Shown here in pieces: positions 17,393 through 25,695 of a stretch of DNA of 64,000 nt. Position 1 is the stretch's first letter. Each line of letters opens with the position of its first letter. The notes beneath the pieces are model-generated. The model made no database searches, was not told where the DNA came from, and was given only the letters and a program-made list of their open reading frames with translations. Made by a program: the position numbers and the translations under genes. The stretch is from Sporosarcina jiandibaonis (GTDB taxonomy: Bacteria > Bacillota > Bacilli > Bacillales_A > Planococcaceae), in the NCBI RefSeq assembly GCF_013184495.1, contig NZ_JAAOIY010000003.1, positions 124,001 to 188,000 of the forward strand, written 5' to 3'.

Positions 17393-17548
17393 CTTATCAA
17401 GAGAAGCTAAGGGACTGGCCCGTTGAAGCTTCAGCAACCTCTGCATAGCAGGAAGGTGCTAATTCCAGCAAGGGTGACTCCTTGGAAGATAAGAGCAATG
17501 GAATATTATTTATTCAACCCTCTTTTCTATCGAAAAGGGGGTTTTTTA
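17393..17548 (+). ncRNA. SAM-I (S-box) riboswitch with terminator
   Basis: The aptamer spans 17393-17495: CTTATCAAGAG at the 5' side, AAGGGACTGGCCC, GAAGCTTCAGCAACC, AGGTGCTAATTCCAGCA, and closing GGAAGATAAGAG. The expression platform ends in a terminator, CCCTCTTTTC (17518-17527) with GAAAAGGGGG (17532-17541) and six T. By the known mechanism SAM binding favours the terminator, so the operon is on when methionine/SAM is low. Confidence 0.95.
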
Positions 17549-17592
17549 TATTCATTTTATGAAGAATCACAAAAAAAAAGAGAGTAGGCTGA

Positions 17593-18159
17593 ATGATGAG
17601 TAGAATTGTTATTATTTCGGGAAGTCCATTGGCGCCATCGCGTACAGATCTCGTTCTTCGCTATGTAGAATCGATATTACAAGAGAAAGGTATTACAGTT
17701 GATTATATTGCCGTTCCTGATTTGCCGCCGGAAGATTTGGTCTATGCGCGCTTCAACAGCCCGGCGATCCGAGGTGTTATTGAACGAGTTGAAAATGCGG
17801 ACGGAATTATTATCGGTTCTCCGGTATATAAGGCATCATACACAGGCGTACTTAAAGCGCTCCTCGATTTGTTGCCGGAAAATGCATTCCGGGATAAACC
17901 TGTTTTGCCATTCATGGTCGGTGGAAGTATCGCACATTTGCTGGCGGTTGAATTTTCATTGAAACCTATCATTCATAATTTGAAAGGTGTTTCAACGCAA
18001 GGTGTTTTTTTCGAAGATTCTTCAATCGATAAAGAAAGTAGCGGAAATCCGATAAAAGAAACCGATTGCGAATTCAGATTACAAAGCCAATTAGAGGAAT
18101 TGCTAAATGCGATTGCAGAAAAGCACCGCGCAACTCAATTAGTCGGAAACTTTAGATAA
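17593..18159 (+). CDS. NAD(P)H-dependent FMN reductase, SsuE family
   Basis: A 188-aa flavodoxin-fold reductase. The FMN phosphate loop is SGSPLAPSRT (about residues 9-18) and the second family motif is GSPVYKASYTGVLKALLDLLP (about 76-96). SsuE-type enzymes reduce FMN for a partner monooxygenase, here the next gene 19 nt downstream. The SAM riboswitch upstream points to sulfur or methionine supply. Start ATG 17593, or 17596 directly after it; the ribosome site (GAGAG/TAGG) is weak. Confidence 0.85.
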   Translation: MMSRIVIISGSPLAPSRTDLVLRYVESILQEKGITVDYIAVPDLPPEDLVYARFNSPAIRGVIERVENADGIIIGSPVYKASYTGVLKALLDLLPENAFRDKPVLPFMVGGSIAHLLAVEFSLKPIIHNLKGVSTQGVFFEDSSIDKESSGNPIKETDCEFRLQSQLEELLNAIAEKHRATQLVGNFR

Positions 18160-18178
18160 ATATGAGGAGGAAGCGACG

Positions 18179-19549
18179 ATGACGAAAAAAAGAATGTATT
18201 TAAATGCATTTGAAATGAGCACGGCAGGATTCCAATCACACGCATTATGGAGGCATCCGGAAGATAATACACCGGGATACAAAGATATTGAATACTGGAC
18301 GCATCTTGCAAAAGTATTAGAAAAAGGCCGCTTCGATGGCGTGTTTCTGGCGGATGTATTAGGCGTATACGATGTCTACAAAGATTCCAGGGATCCAGCA
18401 ATCATTAATGGCATGCAAGTGCCAGTAAACGACCCGGCTTTTGTGATTCCAGTTATGGCATCAGTCACAAAACATCTTGGCTTTGGATTAACTGCCTCTA
18501 CAACCTATGACCATCCATACACGTTTGCACGAAAAATGTCTACACTAGACCATTTAACGAAAGGAAGAATCGGATGGAATATCGTAACTTCTTATTTAAA
18601 TAGTGCTGCAAAAAATATCGGGCTCGATCAACAAACATCTCATGACGAACGTTACGAGAAAGCGGACGAATATATGGAAGTTGTTTATAAATTATGGGAA
18701 GCAAGCTGGGAAGACGATGCGGTCGTCGTAGATAAAGAAAAAGGGATTTATACTGACCCTTCTAAAGTCCATGATATAAATCATGATGGCAAATACTATC
18801 AAGTGCCGGGCAATCATATATGCGAGCCTTCTCCGCAGCGAACGCCTGTTATTTTCCAAGCAGGAGCGTCTTCGCGAGGTCGAAAGTTTGCGGCCGATCA
18901 TGCGGAATTAGTGTTTGTATCCTCACCTTCACTCGAGAAAACGAAAGACATTGTTTTGAAGTTCCGTAAAGACATAGTGGATTCGGGTAGACGAGCCGAT
19001 GATGTAAAGGTGATTACAACCGTTACGCCAATTGTGGCGCCGACATTTGAAGAAGCCATAGCAAAACTTGAAGATTATAAGCAGTATATTAGTCATGAAG
19101 CGGCGCTAGCCTTGGTAGGCGGCTGGACGGGTATCAATTTAGATGAACTAGATCCAAACCAAAAAGTCGAGTACATTGAAAATGATGCAATGCGTTCAAT
19201 TTTACAAGGTTTTGCGGGCATGACAGTCCATGAGATAGCTGAAAAAGTTGCCCTTGGCGGACTCGGAGAATTAATCATCGGTGATCCAGAGCAGATTGCT
19301 GATACGCTCGAAGAATGGATGGACTATGCGGATATCGATGGATTTAATATTGTCTATTCAATTACGCCTGGTTCATTTGAAGATTTTGTAGAGCTAGTTG
19401 TTCCAGTTCTACAAGAGCGTGGGTTAGTCCGCCGCGAGTATGAGGATGGAACGTTCCGGAATAATTTATTTGGAAGAGACCAACTCTCAGAAGAACATCC
19501 AGCAAAACAAGTTCGTAAACAAGTTATTCAAGAAGCTGTTTTAAATTAA
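18179..19549 (+). CDS. FMNH2-dependent monooxygenase, NtaA/SnaA/DszA family
   Basis: A 456-aa luciferase-like (LLM class) monooxygenase. Recognisable are LADVLGVYDVY (near residue 57), TYDHPYTFARKMSTLDHLTKGR (near 110), WNIVTSYLNSAAKNIG and QAGASSRGRKFAADHAELVF (near 225). The family uses FMNH2 and oxygen to open sulfones, sulfonates, thioether-linked compounds or nitrilotriacetate. The upstream SsuE-type partner and the S-box favour release of sulfur from an organosulfur compound; the actual substrate is unknown. AGGAGG lies 7-8 nt before the ATG. Confidence 0.85.
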   Translation: MTKKRMYLNAFEMSTAGFQSHALWRHPEDNTPGYKDIEYWTHLAKVLEKGRFDGVFLADVLGVYDVYKDSRDPAIINGMQVPVNDPAFVIPVMASVTKHLGFGLTASTTYDHPYTFARKMSTLDHLTKGRIGWNIVTSYLNSAAKNIGLDQQTSHDERYEKADEYMEVVYKLWEASWEDDAVVVDKEKGIYTDPSKVHDINHDGKYYQVPGNHICEPSPQRTPVIFQAGASSRGRKFAADHAELVFVSSPSLEKTKDIVLKFRKDIVDSGRRADDVKVITTVTPIVAPTFEEAIAKLEDYKQYISHEAALALVGGWTGINLDELDPNQKVEYIENDAMRSILQGFAGMTVHEIAEKVALGGLGELIIGDPEQIADTLEEWMDYADIDGFNIVYSITPGSFEDFVELVVPVLQERGLVRREYEDGTFRNNLFGRDQLSEEHPAKQVRKQVIQEAVLN

Positions 19550-19632
19550 GGTTTTTCCGTATGTAGTGGTTTAAGTTTAAGCACTACGCTGGTAGTCATA
19601 GAAAAAGTTGAATGATTAAAACATATTACCGG

Positions 19633-19669
19633 GTACTTGAATGGATTCATTGTTCAAGTACTTGGTTTT
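19633..19669 (+). terminator. Terminator after the monooxygenase gene
   Basis: GTACTTGAA and TTCAAGTAC arms with an 11-nt loop, followed by TTGGTTTTT. Confidence 0.65.
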
Positions 19670-19681
19670 TCTCTATATACC

Positions 19682-19839
19682 ACTGATTTTCGTTTCGGGC
19701 GGACGCTTTCCTGCGGGCGAGCGCCAAGGGCGGAAAGATATAGTTCAATCTTTCCCTATCGCTTCGTCGCTTCGCTCCTGCGGGGTCTTGGCTGTCTTGC
19801 TATTTTCGTGGGGGTCGCCGCCCTACACTACAATCAACT
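19682..19839 (-). repeat. Bacillales intergenic repeat, copy A
   Basis: In reverse complement it runs from GTTGATTGTAGTGTAGGGCG through GACCCCGCAGG and GCGCTCGCCCGC to GGAAAGCGTCCGCC and AAAATCAG. The ends match copy B (25411-25652) and the shortened copy C (41539-41582). ORFs read through it are not protein-like. The rest of the 19550-20042 gap holds only the terminator and AT-rich sequence. Confidence 0.7.
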
Positions 19840-20042
19840 ATAAATTTCATTTAATAAAAGTACAAATTAGCAATGCTACATTTTCAATTTATTGAAAATT
19901 AAAAATAAAGGTAGGGGAATAAAGATTATTATGGTAAGATTAATGAAAAATGTAGTGCATAACTCTGGAAAATTAAAGTGGTATAAAAGTTGAGTATCAG
20001 GTTTAATTAGATAATCTATTATGCGTTAAGGGGGGAATTTTA

Positions 20043-20162
20043 ATGGGATGGGTAATGTTTGTCATAATTGCGTATCTGCCAATTATATATAGAATTCATA
20101 GACATCTTGATTATTTGGAGAAAGAAGTAAAAAGATTAAATGGCGGGAATGATCTTTATTAA
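20043..20162 (+). CDS. 39-aa small membrane peptide
   Basis: ATG 20043 follows AAGGGGGG at 8 nt, one of the best ribosome sites nearby. The 39-aa product has a hydrophobic N-terminal span (WVMFVIIAYLPIIY, residues 3-16) and a charged coiled-coil-like tail (HLDYLEKEVKRLN). It ends 28 nt before the next small gene, so the two are probably cotranscribed. I do not recognise a family. The size and layout resemble phage-shock or holin-like accessory peptides, but nothing supports that specifically. Confidence 0.55.
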   Translation: MGWVMFVIIAYLPIIYRIHRHLDYLEKEVKRLNGGNDLY

Positions 20163-20190
20163 GGAAGCGCATTCAGAGGGGGTGCATAGT

Positions 20191-20403
20191 TTGGCAAGTA
20201 ACAAAGAAACGCCCGAAGAAAAAAGAGAACGATTGAGACAAAGTGAATTGAAAAATAATCCAACAGGTTCATTAAACGATGGGTTAAATAGGGGAAGTAG
20301 CGTGAATCTAACTGACTTAGCAGGCGGGCTGGGTTGGAAAGGCATGGGGATACTGATTGTTGTATTAATAGTTGGGTATGTTTTATATAAACTGTTTCTA
20401 TAA
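20191..20403 (+). CDS. DUF6366-family small membrane protein
   Basis: A 70-aa product with a charged N-terminal half (KETPEEKRERLRQSELKNNP), the stretch TGSLNDGLNRG, a glycine-rich turn (LAGGLGWKG) and one C-terminal span (ILIVVLIVGYVLYKLF). This matches the DUF6366 pattern as I know it; its function is not known. I place the start at TTG 20191, 8 nt after AGGGGG, because the upstream 17 in-frame codons overlap the preceding gene's end. Confidence 0.65.
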   Translation: MASNKETPEEKRERLRQSELKNNPTGSLNDGLNRGSSVNLTDLAGGLGWKGMGILIVVLIVGYVLYKLFL

Positions 20404-20469
20404 TGGATTCACTTAACTGAACATAATAAGAACAGTCTTCCGCAAATGGGCCGTTTTGTTGCATGAATT

Positions 20470-20601
20470 TTGGTACGTGTTCACGGTCAAGAAAAGCGAA
20501 AGGGGCGATATCCAATTTATTTACTTATAACAGCGATCTTGACAGTGTTAATGTTTATAGCAGGATATAAAACTGCGGAAAAGACAAATAAAAAGAGGTG
20601 A
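20470..20601 (+). CDS. Possible 43-aa membrane peptide
   Basis: A TTG-initiated frame with a basic N-terminus (residues 1-14), one hydrophobic span (IYLLITAILTVLMFIAGY) and a lysine-rich end (KTNKKR). The composition is that of a real membrane peptide and it follows two other small membrane genes. There is no ribosome site before the TTG, so it may be a remnant that has lost its start. Confidence 0.35.
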   Translation: MVRVHGQEKRKGRYPIYLLITAILTVLMFIAGYKTAEKTNKKR

Positions 20602-20656
20602 GTTATTACAGTTGCAGCAGTTACCCCGCAATCGGGCGCGTTTGTAAAAATACAAA

Positions 20657-20700
20657 AGCCAAATTCCTCGCTAGAAGTAAGGAGGAATTCGGCTTTTTTT
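20657..20700. terminator. Bidirectional terminator
   Basis: AGCCAAATTCCTC (20657-20669) and GAGGAATTCGGCT (20682-20694), one mismatch, with a T run on the plus side and an A/T-rich run on the minus side. It ends hisJ. Confidence 0.75.
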
Positions 20701-21496
20701 ATAGTAACCCATCAATCGCATGAAACGTAGGTTGTTGCTGATCAAATGTTGCAATGTAATCGAATCCAACTGACTGCAGCAACTCCAATGATTCTTTGAA
20801 ATCAAAAGCGATTTCCCCTATGCGGTGTGCATCCGAACCTAGTGTGATGATTTCTCCGCCGCTTTGTTTATAAAGTTTTAACACGTCTTCGCTCGGCATC
20901 GTATGAGGCAATCCGTAGCGTACCCCCGATGTATTAATTTCGATTCCTTTCCCCGCAGGAATAATTTCATTGAAGATAGCCGACAATTCATCATGGAAAT
21001 GCGCTGACGGCTGTTCTTTAGAATAGCGTTTGACTAGATCGACGTGTCCTAATACATTAAATCCTTTAAAGTTTTTCACACAGTCAAAAAGTTCATCATA
21101 ATAGACTTTGTAGGCTTCTTCAATTGTCCGTCCTTCGAAAATTTCCCCATAATGCAAACTCTTCTTTTCGGTCGTATGCATCGAACAAATGACAAAATCA
21201 AATAACTCATTGTCCATTAAAGCCTCATATTTATGTAGTAAGTGGGGCTGTACACCAATTTCAATTCCTTTTTTCAAACGAATTTGTCCATCATATTTCG
21301 TTTGCAAACTCGCAATCGTCTCGCTGTATTCGCGTAAATCGAGATCGAAAATAATAGTTTCATCCGGATATTCATAATCGATATGTTCAGTAAAACAAAT
21401 TTCCTTCAATCCTTTTTCAATGGAACCAACGACCATATCTTCCATTGAAGTAGTGCAGTCCGCAGAAAAATGGCTATGCATATGGTAATCAAACAT
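20699..21496 (-). CDS. hisJ: Histidinol-phosphatase, PHP family
   Basis: A 265-aa PHP-family metal-dependent phosphatase. The N-terminus has the metal-binding HMHSHFSADC motif (His5, His7), FTEHIDYE follows near residue 41, and the C-terminus has LGSDAHR near 225. It removes phosphate from histidinol phosphate in the eighth step of histidine synthesis. ATG 21496 is preceded by AAGGAGGA at 7 nt; an upstream in-frame start at 21520 lacks this. It is divergent from hisZ, so the 108-bp gap should hold promoters for both. Confidence 0.88.
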   Translation of the reverse strand: MFDYHMHSHFSADCTTSMEDMVVGSIEKGLKEICFTEHIDYEYPDETIIFDLDLREYSETIASLQTKYDGQIRLKKGIEIGVQPHLLHKYEALMDNELFDFVICSMHTTEKKSLHYGEIFEGRTIEEAYKVYYDELFDCVKNFKGFNVLGHVDLVKRYSKEQPSAHFHDELSAIFNEIIPAGKGIEINTSGVRYGLPHTMPSEDVLKLYKQSGGEIITLGSDAHRIGEIAFDFKESLELLQSVGFDYIATFDQQQPTFHAIDGLL

Positions 21497-21604
21497 TAAA
21501 ATTCCTCCTTGTGTTGACAATCAGTATTTCATATATTATAGTAATAAACAACTTCACTCTAGTAAAGTGGTAAAGTGATTGGTGGAAAGGTGTGAAAATT
21601 ACGA

Positions 21605-22843
21605 TTGTATAATGATTATAGAATGAATGACCAAAATGTCAAAGACTATCAAAAGTATGAACGTACCATTAAAACAATCAATAAAAGATTTAAAACATAT
21701 GGTTATGAACGAATTAAAACACCGATGTTTGAACAATACGATCTTTACTCACAAGTAAAAAGCTCCATCAATAAAAGAGAAATGATAAAAATAATTGATC
21801 GAACAGGTGATGTATCGGTATTAAGACCGGATATAACGGTTCCGATTACAAAACAATTAGCAGATAACTATCCCGAATTACCGAATGATTTACGCTATTA
21901 TTACGTACAAGATGTTTTCAGACAATCATTACTAGAAGAGGGCAGTATTGAAGGTACTCAAGCAGGTGTGGAGTATTTTTGTGAAACCTCTGCAGAAGCT
22001 GATGCGGAAGTAATTGCACTCGCTTGCCATACATTGAAAGACTTAGGGTTCAGTGATATTAAACTCGAAATAGGCCATGCTAGTTTCTTCCATGAATTTA
22101 TTCGAATGATAGATTTAGATGCTGCTGATGTGGAGCAGTTAAAGGGTTTAATTCAAGCTAAAAATATTGTTGAACTGGGACCTTTCCTTCGTCAATTCAA
22201 CATAACTGAAGACATTATCGAAGCGATTGTTACGATTCCGATGTTATACGGGAATCCAGTGGAAGTAAGTGAGCGCGCACGGAAAATAGTCCAAACGGAA
22301 AAAATGGACGAAACGCTAGACTATCTGTTAGAAGTATATGAAATTCTTAAATTATACGGATTAGAGAATAATATCGTATTGGATTTAGGGCTTATCAATC
22401 ATATGGGGTATTATTCGGACGTTATATTTCAAGGGTTTGTCGAGAAATTTGGTAAGCCTGTCTTAATGGGCGGCCGCTACAATCATTTGGGCAATGAATT
22501 CGGAGCGGATTTACCGGCAATCGGTTTCGCTTGTGAAGTAGAGTCGCTCCTCAATGCGTTAACAACCGATACAGTGTCACCACGAACACCGATTGATATT
22601 AAGTTACTTTACGATGAAGAAAACTTAAAAGAATCCATTCTAATTGCCAATGAATTGCGTGAGCGAAACTATACAGTTTTATCTTATCCGGTAGAAAAAG
22701 CATCATCCAATGTACAAAATAGCATTTATCAATTACTGATCACATCTAAAGAAAATATATTCAAATATCGGGATGAACAAACCTCATTCCAATCTTTAAA
22801 TGAATTACTCAAGTTATTGAACGGCGCGAAAGGAGCAATGTAA
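21605..22843 (+). CDS. hisZ: ATP phosphoribosyltransferase regulatory subunit
   Basis: A 412-aa class II histidyl-tRNA synthetase-like protein. The synthetase core motifs are visible (LRPDITVPITKQLA near residue 77, and GGRYNHLGNEFGADLPAIGFA near 290) without a tRNA-binding domain. It is the partner of the short-form HisG and gives histidine feedback. The frame requires TTG 21605 or ATG 21623. AAAGGTG is 12 nt from the TTG and better placed for a GTG at 21592 that opens a 6-codon ORF ending in TAA inside the hisZ start. Confidence 0.9.
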   Translation: MYNDYRMNDQNVKDYQKYERTIKTINKRFKTYGYERIKTPMFEQYDLYSQVKSSINKREMIKIIDRTGDVSVLRPDITVPITKQLADNYPELPNDLRYYYVQDVFRQSLLEEGSIEGTQAGVEYFCETSAEADAEVIALACHTLKDLGFSDIKLEIGHASFFHEFIRMIDLDAADVEQLKGLIQAKNIVELGPFLRQFNITEDIIEAIVTIPMLYGNPVEVSERARKIVQTEKMDETLDYLLEVYEILKLYGLENNIVLDLGLINHMGYYSDVIFQGFVEKFGKPVLMGGRYNHLGNEFGADLPAIGFACEVESLLNALTTDTVSPRTPIDIKLLYDEENLKESILIANELRERNYTVLSYPVEKASSNVQNSIYQLLITSKENIFKYRDEQTSFQSLNELLKLLNGAKGAM

Positions 22844-23470
22844 GTGGATTATCTAACATTAGCCATTGCGACTGGACGTACGTCAAAACAGGCAATGAAA
22901 CTACTCGAACAAGCAGGATTGAACTTTCCTGATTATAACAATAAGAGCCGGAAGCTCGTCATTTACGATGAAACAAAAACAGTTAAGTTAATCTTTGTGA
23001 AAACAGCAGATTTAACAACATACGTTGAAAAAGGTGCGGCGGATGTCGGGATTATTGGAAAAGACACCATCATGGAAGAACAACCTGATGTCTATGAACT
23101 TGTGGATCTTAACTTCGGAAAATGCCAAGTTGTTGTTGCAGGATTTCCAACCCGAAAAATCCGAAACGGAGCTCCTATAACTGTCGCAACAAAGTATCCA
23201 CTAATTACGAAAGCATTTTTCGATAGAAAAGGGATTCGAGTTGAAACGATAAAACTCAATGGTTCCATCGAATTGGCCCCGCTAATCGGTTTATCCGAAG
23301 TGATTGTCGATATTGTTGAAACCGGAACGACATTGAAAGAGAACGGTCTTGTCGTATTGGATAAAATCGTCGATATCAGTGCAAGACTAATTGTCAATAA
23401 AGCAAGTTTCGCTACAAAAACGTACCAAATTGAACAGTTTATTTCGAAGTTGAAAGCAGTATTGGAGTGA
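22844..23470 (+). CDS. hisG: ATP phosphoribosyltransferase, short form
   Basis: A 208-aa catalytic subunit joining ATP and PRPP in the first step of histidine synthesis. It shows the short-form pattern IATGRTSKQAMKLLEQAG at the N-terminus and the PRPP motif EVIVDIVETGTTLKENGL (near 150). It lacks the C-terminal regulatory domain of the long form, hence the need for HisZ. GTG start directly after the hisZ stop, with AAAGGAG upstream inside hisZ. Confidence 0.94.
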   Translation: MDYLTLAIATGRTSKQAMKLLEQAGLNFPDYNNKSRKLVIYDETKTVKLIFVKTADLTTYVEKGAADVGIIGKDTIMEEQPDVYELVDLNFGKCQVVVAGFPTRKIRNGAPITVATKYPLITKAFFDRKGIRVETIKLNGSIELAPLIGLSEVIVDIVETGTTLKENGLVVLDKIVDISARLIVNKASFATKTYQIEQFISKLKAVLE

Positions 23471-23476
23471 TGATCT

Positions 23477-24757
23477 TTGAAGATACTTACTGGCGAACAA
23501 TATAAAGCAGAATTGAAAAATAGCAGTACAACAAGCCTGAATAATGAAGAATTAGATCGAGTTGTTTTGAAAATCATTGAACAGGTTCAAGAAAAAGGCG
23601 ACGAAGCACTCAAGGATTACACGGCCCAATTTGACAAAGTGGAGCTGGAGACTTTACTCGTTTCAGAACAAGAAATGATTGAAGCCAGAACGCTTGTCAG
23701 TGAGGATTTTATTCTTGCAATCAAGAAGGCCCATGAAAATATAAAAGCTTTTCATGAGGAACAAACAGAAAAGTCTTGGTTTACAACGAAAGAAAGCGGT
23801 ATTTTACTTGGTCAAAAAATTACGCCTCTCGCGAGTGCAGGAATCTATGTGCCCGGTGGTAAAGCTTCCTATCCTTCAACCGTCTTGATGAATGCGATTC
23901 CTGCAAAAATAGCTGGGGTAAAAAAGATTGTTATCACGACGCCAGCAGGGAGAGACGGGAAAATCAATCCGCATGTTCTTGTTGCTGCTGCTGAAGTCGG
24001 GATTGAAACGATTTATAAAGTTGGTGGTGCACAAGCTATCGCGGCATTGGCATATGGGACGGAGACGGTGCAAAAAGTTGCGAAGATTGTTGGCCCTGGA
24101 AATGCTTACGTTGCACGTGCGAAAAAGTGGGTGTTCGGAGATGTCGCGATTGATATGATCGCCGGTCCGAGTGAAATTTGTGTCGTTGCGGATGAAACCG
24201 CAGTTCCTCGCTACGTGGCTGCAGATTTATTGTCGCAAGCGGAGCATGATGAACAAGCGACAGCCGTTTGCATTACGACAAGTCAATCATTTGCTGAGGA
24301 ATTAAAGTTAGAAGTAGAAAAACAAACGGCTTTATTAGAACGAAAATCGATTATTGAAAAGTCGATTGCTGATAATGGACGGATTGTACTCGTTGATACA
24401 TTAAATAAAGCATTTGAATTGGTCAATAAACTTGCGCCAGAACATTTACAACTAATGATTGTAAATCCGATGGAACAAATGCAATTCATTGAAAATGCAG
24501 GCGCAATTTTCTTAGGGAACCACTCACCAGAAGCGTTAGGTGATTACATAGCAGGTCCAAATCATACATTGCCGACTAGTGGAACATCAACTTTTTCATC
24601 GCCACTCGGCGTGTATGACTTCATTAAACGATCAAGCATCATTCATTATTCCGAGCAAGCTTTACAGTCTGTAACAGATGATATTATAACTTTGGCAAAT
24701 GCAGAAGGGTTATCGGCCCATGCAAATTCAATTGCGATTCGAAAGGCGGAAAAATAA
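23477..24757 (+). CDS. hisD: Histidinol dehydrogenase
   Basis: A 426-aa NAD-dependent enzyme oxidising histidinol to histidine in two steps. It shows GIYVPGGKASYPSTVLMNAIPAK split around residue 120, VGPGNAYVARAKKWVFG near 210, the zinc/catalytic region AEHDEQATAV near 257 and EHLQLM near 320. TTG start with GGAG 9 nt upstream in the gap after hisG. Full length. Confidence 0.95.
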   Translation: MKILTGEQYKAELKNSSTTSLNNEELDRVVLKIIEQVQEKGDEALKDYTAQFDKVELETLLVSEQEMIEARTLVSEDFILAIKKAHENIKAFHEEQTEKSWFTTKESGILLGQKITPLASAGIYVPGGKASYPSTVLMNAIPAKIAGVKKIVITTPAGRDGKINPHVLVAAAEVGIETIYKVGGAQAIAALAYGTETVQKVAKIVGPGNAYVARAKKWVFGDVAIDMIAGPSEICVVADETAVPRYVAADLLSQAEHDEQATAVCITTSQSFAEELKLEVEKQTALLERKSIIEKSIADNGRIVLVDTLNKAFELVNKLAPEHLQLMIVNPMEQMQFIENAGAIFLGNHSPEALGDYIAGPNHTLPTSGTSTFSSPLGVYDFIKRSSIIHYSEQALQSVTDDIITLANAEGLSAHANSIAIRKAEK

Positions 24758-24758
24758 A

Positions 24759-25343
24759 ATGCGTAGTGCATCAATTTCAAGAGCAACAGCTGAAACATCG
24801 ATTTCAATGGATTTTTCAATTGATGGGAGTGGGGTAACGGATATACAAACAGGTGTCGGTTTTTTTGATCATATGCTGACTTTGTTTACGAAGCACGGTT
24901 TATTCGACTTGAAGGTTGCGTGTGATGGCGATATTGAGGTTGACCAACATCATACCGTCGAAGATATCGGAATCGTATTGGGGCAAGCATTTAATGAAAG
25001 CATTGGAACAAAAGAAGGAATTGACAGGTATGCGAATGTGACGATTCCGATGGATGAAGCCTTGTCAACCGTGTCGATTGATATTAGCGGGCGTCCATTT
25101 TTCGTTTACCATGTTGAAGGGTTGAAAGATAAGGTAGGGCAGTTTGATACGGAATTAGTGGAAGAGTTTTTTCAAGCGTTCGTCAGCCATGCAAAAGTGA
25201 CGTTACATATTAACCTACAGTATGGAAAAAACACTCACCATATAATTGAATCGATTTTCAAAGCTTTCGGCCGCGCGTTAAGTGCAGCTAGTAAGATTAA
25301 CCCGGATGTTAAAGGGATTCCATCGACAAAAGGATTGCTATGA
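24759..25343 (+). CDS. hisB: Imidazoleglycerol-phosphate dehydratase
   Basis: A 194-aa single-domain dehydratase. The manganese-binding repeats are visible as GFFDHMLTLFTKHG and DQHHTVEDIG in the first half and HAKVTLHI and NTHHIIESIFKAFGRAL in the second. ATG 24759 lies one base after the hisD stop with AAAGGCGGA upstream; the longer frame into hisD is not used. In related operons hisH follows here, but the next 350 bp contain no hisH. Confidence 0.94.
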   Translation: MRSASISRATAETSISMDFSIDGSGVTDIQTGVGFFDHMLTLFTKHGLFDLKVACDGDIEVDQHHTVEDIGIVLGQAFNESIGTKEGIDRYANVTIPMDEALSTVSIDISGRPFFVYHVEGLKDKVGQFDTELVEEFFQAFVSHAKVTLHINLQYGKNTHHIIESIFKAFGRALSAASKINPDVKGIPSTKGLL

Positions 25344-25410
25344 ATCTCAAAAGAAATTTGTATTATATCTAGGTAAGAAATTCACTTAAATTATGATAAA
25401 CGCTATTTAT

Positions 25411-25652
25411 TGATTGGAGTGGAAGGCGACGACTCCAGCGGGAAAAGCGAGACAGTCGAGACCCTGGACTAAGCGTAGCGAAAGCCGTGACGAAGAACGG
25501 CTTTTGCGAACGAAAAGCGAAGCGTTTGGGAGCATAGATATAAAGGCTGTAAAATTTTGCAAAGACCGCAAAATTATACAAATCGAACTCTTCGTTGTTC
25601 GATTGGCTCGGCCTCGCCCGCGGAAAGCGTTCGTCTGGAACGGAAATCAGCG
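25411..25652 (+). repeat. Bacillales intergenic repeat, copy B, in the hisH position
   Basis: Starts TGATTGGAGTGGAAGGCG, contains GCGGGAAAAGCGAGACAGTC, and ends with TCGCCCGCGGAAAGCG and GGAACGGAAATCAGCG. It is longer than copy A, with an AT-rich middle (about 25520-25600). It occupies most of the 352-bp space between hisB and hisA. Frames through it have no HisH motifs such as a catalytic Cys or HPE. Confidence 0.75.
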
Positions 25653-25695
25653 CTATACAATTTTATACTATTAATCCGAAAGAAGGCGATTGTAC

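Noticed and set aside
17742-17972. Minus-strand ORF opposite the FMN reductase gene
   Set aside because: A shadow of a clear SsuE-type gene on the plus strand.
19637-19895. ORFs of 68 and 84 codons
   Set aside because: They lie inside repeat copy A, without a ribosome site or protein-like composition.
25414-25674. 86-codon ORF between hisB and hisA, as a possible hisH remnant
   Set aside because: The sequence matches the repeat copies at 19682 and 41539 and has no HisH motifs.
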